DNA from: Bog-756 sp049517675
GTDB lineage: Bacteria; Actinomycetota; Acidimicrobiia; Acidimicrobiales; RAAP-2
Direction of reading: 5' to 3'
DNA: 64,000 bases
Assembly: GCA_049517675.1 (NCBI GenBank)
Contig: JBEKRV010000014.1
Location: forward strand, 1-64,000
Under the pieces are notes generated by a model. It ran no database searches. It saw only the letters and a program-made list of their open reading frames with translations, and was not told where the DNA came from. The position numbers and the translations under genes are program-made. Each line of letters begins with the position of its first letter. Within the stretch, counting starts at the first letter, position 1. Of the stretch, positions 16,528 through 25,309 are shown in pieces.

Positions 16528-17394
16528 CTAGCAGCGGTAGACGCGCTCGGCGTTGCCGGCGAAGAGCTTCGCCCGGGATCCGGCGTCCAGACCGGCCGTG
16601 ACCTCACTGAACACGGTGTAGAGCTCGTCGAACGTGCCGTACATCGAGTCCACCGGGAAGTTGCTGGCGAACATGCACCGGTCGACGCCGAACGCCTCGA
16701 TGGCGTACTCGATCCACGGGGCGAAGGCGTCGACCCCGATGGTCTCCAACGGCATGGCCAGACCCGAGAGCTTGCACACCACGTTGTCGCCGACGTCGGC
16801 CAGCGCGTCGATGCCGTCCCGCCAGAGTCCGAGCTCCTCGTCGGAACCCGAACGGGGCCATCCGGTGTGCTCGACCACGACCGACAGCCCGTCGAGACCG
16901 GCGAGTCCGGCGGCCGCCGTCCCGAGCTGATCCGTATGGGCCATGAGCTCGAACACCAGGCCCCGCTCCTGCAACGCAGCGAGCACGCCGGGGTCGGGAA
17001 GGGGTCCCTCGTGGCGGCCCATGGGGCGGACGCCCCGGAAGCGCGATGCGGTCATCTGGCGGTCCAGGAGCTCCGTGGCCCCGGCCACGGTCTCGGTCGG
17101 GGGGATGCCGCCGATGATGGCGTCGGGACCACCCCTGGCCGGCGACTCGCTGTCGAGCTCGATGGTCTCGTCGATCGAGTGGGGGCCGGTCGCGGCGGCC
17201 ACGTTGACGAACTTCACGACGTTCCACCCGGCCGCCTCGGCCCGGTAGGTCTCGACGTCGAACCGGCGGTACATCCGCGACACGTCCGCCGTGTCCGGGC
17301 CCTGGGGACGGGACAGGTACGGATACCAGTCGGTGCGGGCCGGATCCCAGATGTGCACATGGGCGTCCACCACGCGGGTGGGTCGATCGGTCAT
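16528..17394 (-). CDS. Amidohydrolase-2 family protein (lactonase-like, COG3618)
   Basis: The 288-residue TIM-barrel hydrolase begins with the metal motif VVDAHVHIWDPARTDWYPYL (HxH). It has VVVEHTGWP in mid-chain and ends with CMFASNFPVDSMYGT, the usual C-terminal box of this subfamily. Relatives include 2-pyrone-4,6-dicarboxylate lactonase and fuconolactonase. The ATG at 17394 overlaps the stop of the upstream SDR in ATGA, so the three genes from 20869 down form one operon. In that context hydrolysis of the lactone made by the Baeyer-Villiger monooxygenase is a reasonable inference. It ends 10 bp from the MarR gene, in the convergent direction. Confidence 0.75.
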   Translation of the reverse strand: MTDRPTRVVDAHVHIWDPARTDWYPYLSRPQGPDTADVSRMYRRFDVETYRAEAAGWNVVKFVNVAAATGPHSIDETIELDSESPARGGPDAIIGGIPPTETVAGATELLDRQMTASRFRGVRPMGRHEGPLPDPGVLAALQERGLVFELMAHTDQLGTAAAGLAGLDGLSVVVEHTGWPRSGSDEELGLWRDGIDALADVGDNVVCKLSGLAMPLETIGVDAFAPWIEYAIEAFGVDRCMFASNFPVDSMYGTFDELYTVFSEVTAGLDAGSRAKLFAGNAERVYRC

Positions 17395-19046
17395 CCCGCC
17401 TCCGGGCCCGGGGCGTGCCCGGTGGCACCGGCGATCTCGCGGAGCGTCCCGTCGAGCCAATCGGGGAGCGCGGGTCCACCGAACGTGACGGCACCGATCG
17501 GTCGGGGATGGCTGCGCAGGCCGAGCCAGCCGTCGCCGACCGCCAGCTCCGCTCCGGCCAGCGCAGCCGCCTCCGGGTGGGTGAGAAGGTGGGCGACGAG
17601 CCCGCCCGCGGTGCGAGCGGCGGCCTCCTCCGGGGCCTCGAGGCCGACGGCGAACGCCGTGACCCGACCCTCGGTGGCACCGGCGGCGACCCGCGCGTGC
17701 TGGGCGACGGCCTGTGCCCGGCTGCGCCCTCCCGTCGTCACGGCATCGGTGAGGGTCACCAGCCGGACCGGGCGTCCGACGTCGGCGGCGTGGTCGGCGA
17801 CCGCCCGGGCCCATCCGGCATCGGTGTGGATGCGGCCGACGATGTCCCGGTGCCCGGCGAGCACCTGTTCCCAACCACCGGCCGACGGGGCCGGCGGCGG
17901 GCCGGTGGGGGCGACGACGACCGCGTCGATCGGCCCCTCGGCTCCCACCGCGGTACGCAAGGCGGCGGCGGCCTCGCCGAAGCCGCGCACGGGCTCGGCC
18001 AGGCGGCACCGGAAGGACCGGGCCTCGAGCGCGGTGACGAGCGACTGGGTCAGCTCCGGCCGGTCGGACACGACGACGCACGAGCGCACCGATGTCGGTA
18101 CGTCCCCGGACTCGTCCTCCTGGTCGAAGACCGGCCCGAAGCGGGGGTTCCCGCCACCGGCGCTCGCCTGGTCGGCCTCGGCCCTGGCGAAGGCGGCGGG
18201 GACGACGTCGTCGAGCACCCGGGCGAGGGAGCGGGCGGGATCGGTGCGCACCACCTCGATGAGGCGGGGCTCGTCGACCACGGCCACCTCCGGTCCGCCG
18301 GCGAACAGCACCCGGCCGGAGCACCACCCGAACTCCTCACCGACCAGGTAGGCGCCGAACGGGCCCAGGTCTTCGGGTTGGGGCACCGAGAGGAAGGAGA
18401 TGCCACCACCACCCGACCGGCCCGCCTTGCGGGCACGCTCGAGGGCCGAGGCCATCATCCGGGTGGCCGCGATGGGCGACATGGCGTTGACGGTGACCCC
18501 CGGCGGCGCCTGGCGGCCCAGCTGCCAGGTGAGTGCGGCGATGGCACGTTTCGCGCAGCTGTACGCACCGGCGTCGGCGGCCCGCCACCCCGAACCGGAG
18601 GTCACCCCGAGGATGCGCCCGTAGCCGGCGGCGGCCATGAGCGGAAGTGCGGCCTCGAGCACGTTGAGGTAGCCCTCGAGGTGCACGGCCAGCACCGCCA
18701 GCCAGTCCTCCTCGGTGCCCTTCCCGAAGTAGGTCTGCCGGGTGATGCCGGCGACGTTGACGACGGCGTCGAGGCCGCCGTGCTCCTCGACCAGCTCCTG
18801 GAACAGGCTGGCGACCGCCTTTGCGTCGGTGACCGACGTCGACGAGGCCCTGGCCGAGCCACCGGCGGCCACGATCCGATCGGCCGTCGACTCCTCGGGA
18901 TCCGGGAGCCGCGCCGATCCGTCGAGCGTCACCAGCGGGTCGACGGTGACGACGAACCAGCCGTCGCGGCCGAGCTCCTCGGCGATGCCCGCTCCGATCC
19001 CGCCCCCGCCGCCGGTGACGACGGCGACCCGCCGGCGACCGCTCAC
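17391..19046 (-). CDS. Double-domain short-chain dehydrogenase
   Basis: The 551-residue product is twice the usual SDR length. The N-terminal ~290 residues form a full classical SDR: VVTGGGGGIGAGIAEELG at ~8-25, NVAGI near 97, SGSGWRAADAGAYSCAKRA with the Y-x3-K pair near 160, then VNAMSPIA. The C-terminal half has Rossmann-like strands (RSCVVVSDRPELTQSLVTAL, DAVVVAPTGPPP, VRLVTLTDAV) but no glycine motif or catalytic Tyr/Lys. It looks like a degenerate second SDR domain. Start and stop both overlap neighbours by four bases, so it is translationally coupled to the BVMO and the amidohydrolase. A likely role is alcohol/ketone interconversion feeding the BVMO. Confidence 0.8.
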   Translation of the reverse strand: MSGRRRVAVVTGGGGGIGAGIAEELGRDGWFVVTVDPLVTLDGSARLPDPEESTADRIVAAGGSARASSTSVTDAKAVASLFQELVEEHGGLDAVVNVAGITRQTYFGKGTEEDWLAVLAVHLEGYLNVLEAALPLMAAAGYGRILGVTSGSGWRAADAGAYSCAKRAIAALTWQLGRQAPPGVTVNAMSPIAATRMMASALERARKAGRSGGGGISFLSVPQPEDLGPFGAYLVGEEFGWCSGRVLFAGGPEVAVVDEPRLIEVVRTDPARSLARVLDDVVPAAFARAEADQASAGGGNPRFGPVFDQEDESGDVPTSVRSCVVVSDRPELTQSLVTALEARSFRCRLAEPVRGFGEAAAALRTAVGAEGPIDAVVVAPTGPPPAPSAGGWEQVLAGHRDIVGRIHTDAGWARAVADHAADVGRPVRLVTLTDAVTTGGRSRAQAVAQHARVAAGATEGRVTAFAVGLEAPEEAAARTAGGLVAHLLTHPEAAALAGAELAVGDGWLGLRSHPRPIGAVTFGGPALPDWLDGTLREIAGATGHAPGPEAG

Positions 19047-20869
19047 GTGTCCGTCGACGGGACTTCGAGCTCCAGGCCCTCCAGGCTGCCGGCCTCGAGC
19101 CAGCGCTCGATCAGATCGCGGTAGGCGAACCAGTCACCCAGTCCCCGGCCGTAGTTGCCGTTGCGGGGATTCATCTCCTCGGGATGGCCCTCGTTGTTGA
19201 TGCGCGACGGCGTGCACGCGGACATGATGGCGCTGGCGTCGACGAAGGAGCCTACGATCTCCTCGGTCCACGACGCCTCGGCCTCGGCGCTCACGTCGAA
19301 CACCCCGACGCCCTTCCGCTCCAGCTGCCCGACGGCGCCGCCGACGAACTCGGCGCCGAGCACGGCCAGCTGGGTGTAGTTGACCGTCACCACCGCCTGC
19401 TGGCCCGGGGCCGGCATCACGAACATGTTGGGGAACCCCCGGCTCATCATCCCGAACAGGCTGGCGGCCCCGTCCGCCCACTTCTCGGCCAGGGTGACCC
19501 CGCTGCGACCGACGATGTCGTGGCCGACGCGACGGAAGAGGGGGGTGAGCTCGGCCTCGAACCCGGTGCCGTAGACGATGCAGTCGACCTCGTACTGGTG
19601 CCCGTCGACGACCGGGCCCTGCCCGGTGATCCGCTCGATCCCGCCCGGGCAGTCGACCACGGTGACGTTGGACCCGTTCAGGGCCGGCAGGTACTCGTCG
19701 TGGAAGCAGGGACGCTTGCACATGTAGCGGTAGTACGGCTTGACGATCTCGGCGGTCGCCGGGTCGGCCACCAGCTCCTCCACCCGGCGCCGGTGCGCCT
19801 CCATGATCCCGAAGTCGATCTCCTCGACGGCACGCAGGTACTCCTCCGTCGTCATGCCCTTGCGGCGGGGGACGTTCCGGGCGCCTGCGTAGTCGTGCGT
19901 CCATCCGTCGTCCACCAGGTCGACCTCCACCGGCCGGCCCATGATGATCCCCTGGAAGTTGTCCATGCGCTCCCGCTGCCAGCCCGTCCCGTGGTCCTTG
20001 CCGAAGTCGGGATCGGTGGGCCGGTTGCCCCGCTCGCCGATCGCCGACGGCGTGCGCTGGAACACGTGGAGCTCCTCCGACGCCTCGGCCAGCGGCGGCA
20101 CGCACTGGATGCCGGACGCCCCGGTGCCGATGAGGGCGACCTTCTTGTCCGCCAGATCGGTGAGGGGCTCGCCCGGGGCTCCGCCGGTGTACCCGTAGTC
20201 CCAGCGCGCCGTGTGGAACGAGTGCCCGGCGAATTCCTCCATGCCCGGGATGGTGGGCAGCTTCATGAGGTTGAGGATCCCGACGGCCAGGACGTACCAG
20301 CGGCAGGTGACCTCGTCGCCCCGGTCGGTGCGGACCCGCCACCGGCTCGCGTCCTCCTGCCACTCGGCGGTGGTCACCCCGGTGTGGAACAGCGCGTCGT
20401 CGACGAGGTCGAACCGGTCGGCGACCGCCTCGAGGTGGTGCAGGATCTCCTCGCCGAATGCGTACCGGTGCTTGGGGACGTAGTCGAGCTCCTCGAGCAT
20501 CGGGAGGTAGATGTACGACTCGACGTCGCACATCACCCCCGGATACCGGTTCCAGTACCAGGTGCCGCCGATGCCACCCGCCTGGTCGATGATCCGGATC
20601 CGTCCGAGGCCGGCCTCCCGGAGTCGGGCACCGGCGAGGATCCCCGCGATCCCCCCGCCCACGATGACGACGTCGACGTCGTCGGCCACGGGTTCCCGGT
20701 CGACGTACGGCGTGAACGGGTCGTCGCGGTACCGGGCGAAGTACTCGTCGGACCGCAGGTCGCGGATGTCGGCCCGATGGGGGACCAGCCGCTTGTCGCG
20801 CTCGGCGAGGTACTTGGCACGGACGGCCTCGGGGTCGAAACCCGCGTCCGTCGGAGGGGATTCAGCCAT
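19043..20869 (-). CDS. Baeyer-Villiger monooxygenase (flavin-containing)
   Basis: The 608-residue product has the first Rossmann motif VVIVGGGIAGILAGARL (residues ~67-83) for FAD and GTWYWNRYPGVMCDV at 102-116. The diagnostic BVMO fingerprint FAGHSFHTARWD spans residues 213-224 (F-x-G-x3-H-x3-W-D), and a second Rossmann motif, VALIGTGASGIQ, serves NADPH. The enzyme would insert oxygen next to a ketone carbonyl to give an ester or lactone, using NADPH and O2 in the cytoplasm. It is the first gene of a coupled operon with an SDR and a lactonase-like hydrolase. A TAGTAT box six bases before the ATG suggests a leaderless mRNA. The real substrate (alicyclic, terpenoid or steroid ketone) cannot be told. 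Confidence 0.88.
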   Translation of the reverse strand: MAESPPTDAGFDPEAVRAKYLAERDKRLVPHRADIRDLRSDEYFARYRDDPFTPYVDREPVADDVDVVIVGGGIAGILAGARLREAGLGRIRIIDQAGGIGGTWYWNRYPGVMCDVESYIYLPMLEELDYVPKHRYAFGEEILHHLEAVADRFDLVDDALFHTGVTTAEWQEDASRWRVRTDRGDEVTCRWYVLAVGILNLMKLPTIPGMEEFAGHSFHTARWDYGYTGGAPGEPLTDLADKKVALIGTGASGIQCVPPLAEASEELHVFQRTPSAIGERGNRPTDPDFGKDHGTGWQRERMDNFQGIIMGRPVEVDLVDDGWTHDYAGARNVPRRKGMTTEEYLRAVEEIDFGIMEAHRRRVEELVADPATAEIVKPYYRYMCKRPCFHDEYLPALNGSNVTVVDCPGGIERITGQGPVVDGHQYEVDCIVYGTGFEAELTPLFRRVGHDIVGRSGVTLAEKWADGAASLFGMMSRGFPNMFVMPAPGQQAVVTVNYTQLAVLGAEFVGGAVGQLERKGVGVFDVSAEAEASWTEEIVGSFVDASAIMSACTPSRINNEGHPEEMNPRNGNYGRGLGDWFAYRDLIERWLEAGSLEGLELEVPSTDT

Positions 20870-20875
20870 GCGGCA

Positions 20876-20881
20876 ATACTA
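20876..20881 (-). promoter_or_regulatory. -10 box TAGTAT for the BVMO operon
   Basis: TAGTAT on the minus strand ends six bases before the ATG at 20869. This is leaderless spacing, and the identical hexamer sits in front of the antitoxin gene at 41734. Confidence 0.45.
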
Positions 20882-21017
20882 GGTCCCGGTCGGTCGGCGC
20901 ACCCGGGGTCGGGGCGCTCCGGGGTGCCGGGGCACCGGGATGACGCCGGTCGACGGGCGGGCACGCGGGGGCCGGGACCGGCTGACAGACTGCTGCCGGG
21001 GACGGCCGGGAGGATCG

Positions 21018-21542
21018 ATGACGACCGACGAACGTGATGCCGATGGACGGGTCCCCGGGCCGGAGCGCCTGGCCGACCAGTTGGCGATCCAGGACCTCGC
21101 CACGTCGTACGCCTACGCGGTGGACGACCGGGACTGGGGACGGTGGGAGGCGTTGTTCCTCCCCGACGCCCTCGTCGACTACACGTCGGCGAGCGGCATC
21201 GCCGGAACCCCGCAGGAGGTGGCGGCGTGGCTGCCGGACGCCATGTCGGTGTTCGCCTTCTGCCTCCATACGACCTCGACCCACGAGATCCGCTTCAACG
21301 GGCCCGACCGAGCCGTCGGGCGGGTCCACGCCTTCAACCGCAACGGCGTCGAGTGGGAGGGCAGGAACGAGCTCTTCGACGTGGGCGTCGTCTACGAGGA
21401 CACCTATGCACGGGTCGGACCGGCGTGGAGGTTCGCCAGCCGCATCGAGCACACCATCTACTTCGGTGGCGGGGCCTTCGCCGAGATGATCCTCGGAGTG
21501 GCCCGCAGCGCGGCCACCGACCGCCCGCCACCGTTCGGCTGA
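21018..21542 (+). CDS. SnoaL/NTF2-like protein
   Basis: The 174-residue product starts at an ATG preceded by GGGAGG. It has the SnoaL_4-type opening LADQLAIQDLATSYAYAVDD followed by RDWGRWEALFLPDALVDYTS, a His-containing strand LHTTSTHEIRFNG, and the closing strand YARVGPAWRFASRIEH. This cone-shaped fold binds small hydrophobic molecules and includes steroid isomerases, dehydratases and hydroxylating-dioxygenase small subunits. It diverges from the BVMO operon, so it may act on the same kind of substrate; this is inference from position only. Confidence 0.75.
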   Translation: MTTDERDADGRVPGPERLADQLAIQDLATSYAYAVDDRDWGRWEALFLPDALVDYTSASGIAGTPQEVAAWLPDAMSVFAFCLHTTSTHEIRFNGPDRAVGRVHAFNRNGVEWEGRNELFDVGVVYEDTYARVGPAWRFASRIEHTIYFGGGAFAEMILGVARSAATDRPPPFG

Positions 21543-21748
21543 CCGACGGACGGCCGGCCGACGGCGTCGGACTCGCCTGCCCACACCCGCAGCTTGCGAA
21601 CCTCGCCGTCCCGTTCGGCCTGCCGCCCGCACCACCGATGACGCGGTTCCGGGTCCGAGGCGCCATTCCCGGGTAGGTTGCGTTCGTCGACCGGTCGGGT
21701 AGCGGCCCGACCGTTCGACGGAGCATGAACGACATCCCGGGGGGGACC

Positions 21749-23062
21749 ATGATCCGACGTGAGTGCGTGCCCAGTCGTGCCCAGGCGAAGCCGGCGGCCG
21801 CGGTCGGTGTCTGCCTGGTCCTCGTGGCCGGTCTCCTGACCGCCTGCTCCTCGACCGACTCGACGGCGTCCTCGTCGTCGGGATCGTCCCCGGCGCCCAT
21901 CCCGGCATCGGCCTTTGCCGACCACACCGGGGTGACGGCCGACTCGGTCACCGTCGGCAACGTGACCACCCAGCTGGCCGGGCTCTTCACCGGCGCGGTG
22001 GTGGGGACCGAGGCCTATGCGGCGTACGTCAACTCACAGGGAGGGGTGAACGGTCGGAAGATCGTCGTGCAGAGCGCCGACGACCAATTCTCCGGGGCGA
22101 CGAACAAGCAGGAGACCGAGAGCGTCGTCCAGCAGGACTTCGCCAGCGTGGGCGGGCTGTCGCTGGAGGACAGCTTCAGCGAACCGATCATCGCCGCCGA
22201 CCCCGGGTTCCCCGACGTCACGGCGTCGCTCGATCCTGCAACGGAGAAGCTGCCCAACAACTTCAGTCCGCTGCCGGCCGGACAGGGATGGCCCACCGGC
22301 CCGCTCCTCTACTTCAAGCAGATGTTCCCCTCCAAGGTGCTCCACACCGGCACCATCATCGCCAATCTGCCCTCGACCGAACTGACCTGGAGCAACGAGA
22401 AGGCGGCGATGCAGCACCTCGGCTACCGGGTGCTCGAGGATCCGGCCCTTCCGGCGACCACGACCGACTTCACGGAGCAGGTGGTGACCATGAAGGCCGC
22501 CGGCGTACAGATCCTCTTCCTCGAACAGGAGCCCCAGAACTACGCCTCGGCGATCTTCCGGGACCTCGACGAGCAGGACTTCCACCCGGTGGTCGTGCTG
22601 GGCGCCCCGTCGTACAATCCGCAGCTGGTGGCCAACTCGGGTGGGGCCCAGGCGGTGGACGGCGCCTACCTCGAGCAGGTGGCCTCGCTCTACCTCGGCG
22701 GGGACGCCGATCAGATCCCGGCGATCACCACGTTCACCACCTGGGTCCACAAGGTATCGCCCGGGTTCACCCCCGACTTCTTCACCCTGACCGGCTGGCT
22801 GTGCGCCGAGCTCTTCGTCGATGCCCTGCGCAACGCCGGTACCGACCCGAGCCGGGGGTCGCTCCTGCAGGCCCTCCGGAAGATCACGGCGTTCCAGAGC
22901 GGGAACCTCGTCCCGGTGAGCAACCCGTCGGGCAAGGTCCCGGTCACCTGCTACCTGTTGGGCCAGGTCACCGGGGGCAACTTCGAGCGCCTGGACGACC
23001 CTCCGGTGAGCGGGCCGACCCACGGTTTCCGCTGCGACGGCACCTACCACACGGCCGGGTAG
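21749..23062 (+). CDS. ABC-type substrate-binding lipoprotein (branched-chain amino-acid type)
   Basis: The protein begins with a lipoprotein signal (VCLVLVAGLLTACSS, with the lipobox Cys in LLTAC) and a Ser-rich spacer. A periplasmic-binding-protein fold of the LivK class follows: GVTADSVTVGNVTTQLAGLF, then NSQGGVNGRKIVVQSADDQF. It would capture a small substrate outside the membrane. No permease or ATPase genes are next to it, so it is an orphan binding protein. The start at 21749 is chosen because the signal peptide begins there; an ATG 24 bases upstream is possible. Confidence 0.8.
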   Translation: MIRRECVPSRAQAKPAAAVGVCLVLVAGLLTACSSTDSTASSSSGSSPAPIPASAFADHTGVTADSVTVGNVTTQLAGLFTGAVVGTEAYAAYVNSQGGVNGRKIVVQSADDQFSGATNKQETESVVQQDFASVGGLSLEDSFSEPIIAADPGFPDVTASLDPATEKLPNNFSPLPAGQGWPTGPLLYFKQMFPSKVLHTGTIIANLPSTELTWSNEKAAMQHLGYRVLEDPALPATTTDFTEQVVTMKAAGVQILFLEQEPQNYASAIFRDLDEQDFHPVVVLGAPSYNPQLVANSGGAQAVDGAYLEQVASLYLGGDADQIPAITTFTTWVHKVSPGFTPDFFTLTGWLCAELFVDALRNAGTDPSRGSLLQALRKITAFQSGNLVPVSNPSGKVPVTCYLLGQVTGGNFERLDDPPVSGPTHGFRCDGTYHTAG

Positions 23063-23231
23063 CGGCTCGAGGCCCGATTCGGCGTCGGCCGCGGGGGACG
23101 AGGTCGTTCGTCACCCCGACGATGCCGCCGGTAAACGGCAGGTCCCGTCTGCGATGCTGGATCCCCCGGGGCCGGATCGATCGACCCGGCCGACAGGACT
23201 CCGCCATGGCCCGCCCGCCCGCTCCTACACC

Positions 23232-24212
23232 ATGACCGATCGCCTCCACCGTGCGGGCACGGTCCGCCGGAGCCCCCGGAGGGTCACCGGGAGCTCCCGC
23301 CGGTGCACGGTCGGAGCAGTCCTCGTGGCGATCGCCGTCGCGGCGTCGACCCCGGCGATCGCCGTCGCCGACCCGGTACCCCCGGCGTTGACGGTCCACC
23401 GGTACCAGAACATGTCGGCGCCCGTACGACCCCGCGAGGTCGTCGTGCTCGGGGACAGCACCGCCCTCGCCCTCGGCTACGCACTGGCCGCCACCGCGCC
23501 ACCGGGGACGACGGTGGTCAACGGGGGTCTGTTCGGGTGCGGGCTGGCCATCGCGTCCTGGTTCTCCGACGACCCCCCGTCGCCGAAGATGGCGATGACC
23601 CCCCGGTGCCGGGAGTCCACCCCGGCGGATCAACAGTGGCCGGCGGTCGACGCGACCAGGGTGGCGGGGACCACCAGCGGGGACGTCGTCCTCTTCCTGG
23701 CCGGCTACTGGGAGGTCATGGACGTGTTCCGCGCCGGGCACTGGACCGACATCACCGAGCCGTCCTTCAGGCGCTACGAGCTCGGACAGTTACGCGAGCT
23801 GGTCAGGATCGCGTCGTCCCACGGCGCCCACGTCGACCTCGCCACGATGCCGGCCATGGCCGACGAGAACGACTCCGCCACGGCGTCCCATCCGGACAGT
23901 TCGCAGCGACGGACCGCATACAACCGCTTGCTCCGAAGGGTGGTACGGGAGTTTCCCGGCACCGTCAGCATCATCGGCTTCAGCCACCTCGTGTCACCGC
24001 GGGGCGTCTACCGCGCCCGTCTGGACGGGGTGCAGGTGCGGTCCGTCGACGGGGTCCACACCCCGGCCTACGCACCGGGCAACGTCTTCGCCGACAATGC
24101 CACGGAGTCCGTGGCCGACGCCTTCTACAACTGGATCTCCCCACGGCTGTGGCCGCTCATCCTCGCCTCGGACCCACCGCCCGGACGAGGGCGCAGGTCG
24201 ACCGCACACTGA
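23232..24212 (+). CDS. Secreted SGNH-family hydrolase (acyl-esterase-like)
   Basis: The 326-residue product has a signal peptide (TVGAVLVAIAVAASTPAIAVA). Its mature part begins with REVVVLGDSTALALGYAL: the GDS block with nucleophile Ser76. The block-V Asp/His pair is in SVDGVHTPAY (D273, H276). Together they form the SGNH catalytic triad typical of acyltransferase-3-associated and cell-wall O-acetyl esterases. The likely role is ester hydrolysis or acyl transfer on envelope glycans, outside the membrane. The start is uncertain: the ATG at 23232 sits just before the signal peptide, with an alternative at 23154. A strong hairpin follows the stop. Confidence 0.75.
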   Translation: MTDRLHRAGTVRRSPRRVTGSSRRCTVGAVLVAIAVAASTPAIAVADPVPPALTVHRYQNMSAPVRPREVVVLGDSTALALGYALAATAPPGTTVVNGGLFGCGLAIASWFSDDPPSPKMAMTPRCRESTPADQQWPAVDATRVAGTTSGDVVLFLAGYWEVMDVFRAGHWTDITEPSFRRYELGQLRELVRIASSHGAHVDLATMPAMADENDSATASHPDSSQRRTAYNRLLRRVVREFPGTVSIIGFSHLVSPRGVYRARLDGVQVRSVDGVHTPAYAPGNVFADNATESVADAFYNWISPRLWPLILASDPPPGRGRRSTAH

Positions 24213-24214
24213 CA

Positions 24215-24253
24215 ACGCAGCTCCCGCCGGAACGTCGTAGGCGGGAGCTGCGT
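24215..24253. terminator. Perfect 14-bp stem, bidirectional terminator
   Basis: ACGCAGCTCCCGCC and its exact complement GGCGGGAGCTGCGT flank an 11-base loop. The hairpin sits between the 3' ends of two convergent genes (stops at 24212 and 24262). No T-run follows on either side, as is common in high-GC actinobacteria. Confidence 0.75.
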
Positions 24254-24261
24254 CAACGGGC

Positions 24262-25083
24262 TCAGAGCTGGTCGACGTAGGTGTCGGTGCCGACCACGGT
24301 GCGCAGGAACGGTGCCGACAGCAGGAGGCTCGCCGTCCCATCGGCCTCCACCCCGTCGGTATAGGCCCGCACCCGGTCGACGGCCGCAGCGACGTCCCCG
24401 TCGACGAAGAGGAGCTGCACCAGGCGGTCGGTCCCCCCGGCCGACGAGCCGAGGTCCATCGGGGCGCCCCGATCCCCTTCGTCGGGCACCGACGGGACCC
24501 ACGACGAGGCGATCTCGATCGGCGACCCGGCCAGGAGACCGGGCAGGCGCGATCCGACCAGCGTCCCGTGGAGCTCCTCGCCGGTTCCCTCCGCCGCGTC
24601 CCACCACAGGATGATCAGGCCGTCGTAGCCGCGGTCGAGGGCGAGCTCGATCGGTACCGGGTCGTCGTCGCGGTAGGACGATCCGACGTAGCGGAAGGTG
24701 GAGGTGTGGACGTGGGTCCGCTCGGCAAATCCCCTTCCGTTGGCATAGAGATCGCGCACCTGGTGGATCGACCACTCGGCAAAGTGCTCGTGGTGGTGAC
24801 CCTTCTCCACCCAGTACACGGCCACGTAGCTGCCGGCGTCGGTCGGTCGGGCGATCGGGCTCTCCGTCGGCCACCGGCGGTCCTTCAACGCCCTGGTCGC
24901 CACCCACCGGCTCCCGGCGAACAGCCACGGTCCGACCATGCAGCCGCCGTAGAAGTGGTCCCGTTCGTACCAGCGGTTGTAGGCCCGCTCGAACCCGGGC
25001 GAGGGATCGACCAGGGTCAGCAGCATGCTGCCCACCTTGACCGGATAGTCGTCGACCCCGCCGACGTCGAATGGATAGCCCAT
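24262..25083 (-). CDS. Unknown protein with EthD-like region
   Basis: The 273-residue product starts at an ATG preceded by GGGAGGAGC. The segment FERAYNRWYERDHFYGGCMV resembles the 'F..WY..EH' core of EthD-like dimeric alpha/beta-barrel proteins, with strands LLTLVDPSP and RWVATR around it. A second half (residues ~150-273) repeats the pattern more weakly: GLIILWWDAAEG, then LVQLLFVDGDVAAAVDRVRA. It has many Trp and His residues and no signal peptide. EthD-like proteins assist oxidations in catabolic clusters. The function here is unknown, and it stands alone before a convergent SGNH gene. Confidence 0.55.
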   Translation of the reverse strand: MGYPFDVGGVDDYPVKVGSMLLTLVDPSPGFERAYNRWYERDHFYGGCMVGPWLFAGSRWVATRALKDRRWPTESPIARPTDAGSYVAVYWVEKGHHHEHFAEWSIHQVRDLYANGRGFAERTHVHTSTFRYVGSSYRDDDPVPIELALDRGYDGLIILWWDAAEGTGEELHGTLVGSRLPGLLAGSPIEIASSWVPSVPDEGDRGAPMDLGSSAGGTDRLVQLLFVDGDVAAAVDRVRAYTDGVEADGTASLLLSAPFLRTVVGTDTYVDQL

Positions 25084-25279
25084 GGTGCTCCTCCCCGGGT
25101 CTGTCAGGGCTCGGGGAGCCCCGCCGACACCGATGAGCCTGCCACGGCGGACGGCCGGATTCAGCGGAGCGATCCCCGATCGACGTCGGGCGGGGACAGG
25201 GCGCCGACGCTGCCTCCGCCTGCCGGTCATCCGCTCGATGGCGACGATCACTGTTTCCGATTGTCACCGTAAATTCAAT

Positions 25280-25289
25280 GTGTTAACAC
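25280..25289. promoter_or_regulatory. Palindrome GTGTTAACAC
   Basis: This perfect 10-base palindrome lies in an A/T-rich patch upstream of the cyclic-nucleotide-binding gene, 11 bases before a TATACT box. It is a candidate regulator site, close to where a -35 element would be. Confidence 0.4.
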
Positions 25290-25300
25290 GATCAATTTGG

Positions 25301-25306
25301 TATACT
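25301..25306 (+). promoter_or_regulatory. -10 box TATACT upstream of the cNMP-binding gene
   Basis: TATACT stands 43 bases before the ATG at 25350. Transcription would start near 25313, giving a short leader with a GAAGGAG ribosome-binding site at about 25337-25343. No convincing -35 hexamer is seen. Confidence 0.5.
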
Positions 25307-25309
25307 CGA

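Noticed and set aside
17395..18327. N-terminal extension of the amidohydrolase frame
   Set aside because: Arg/Gly-rich antisense-like sequence out of frame with the SDR; the HxH motif follows the ATG at 17394 directly.
17415..21037. Long plus-strand frames opposite the SDR and BVMO genes
   Set aside because: Both minus-strand genes carry intact motifs and are linked by ATGA overlaps; the plus frames are shadows.
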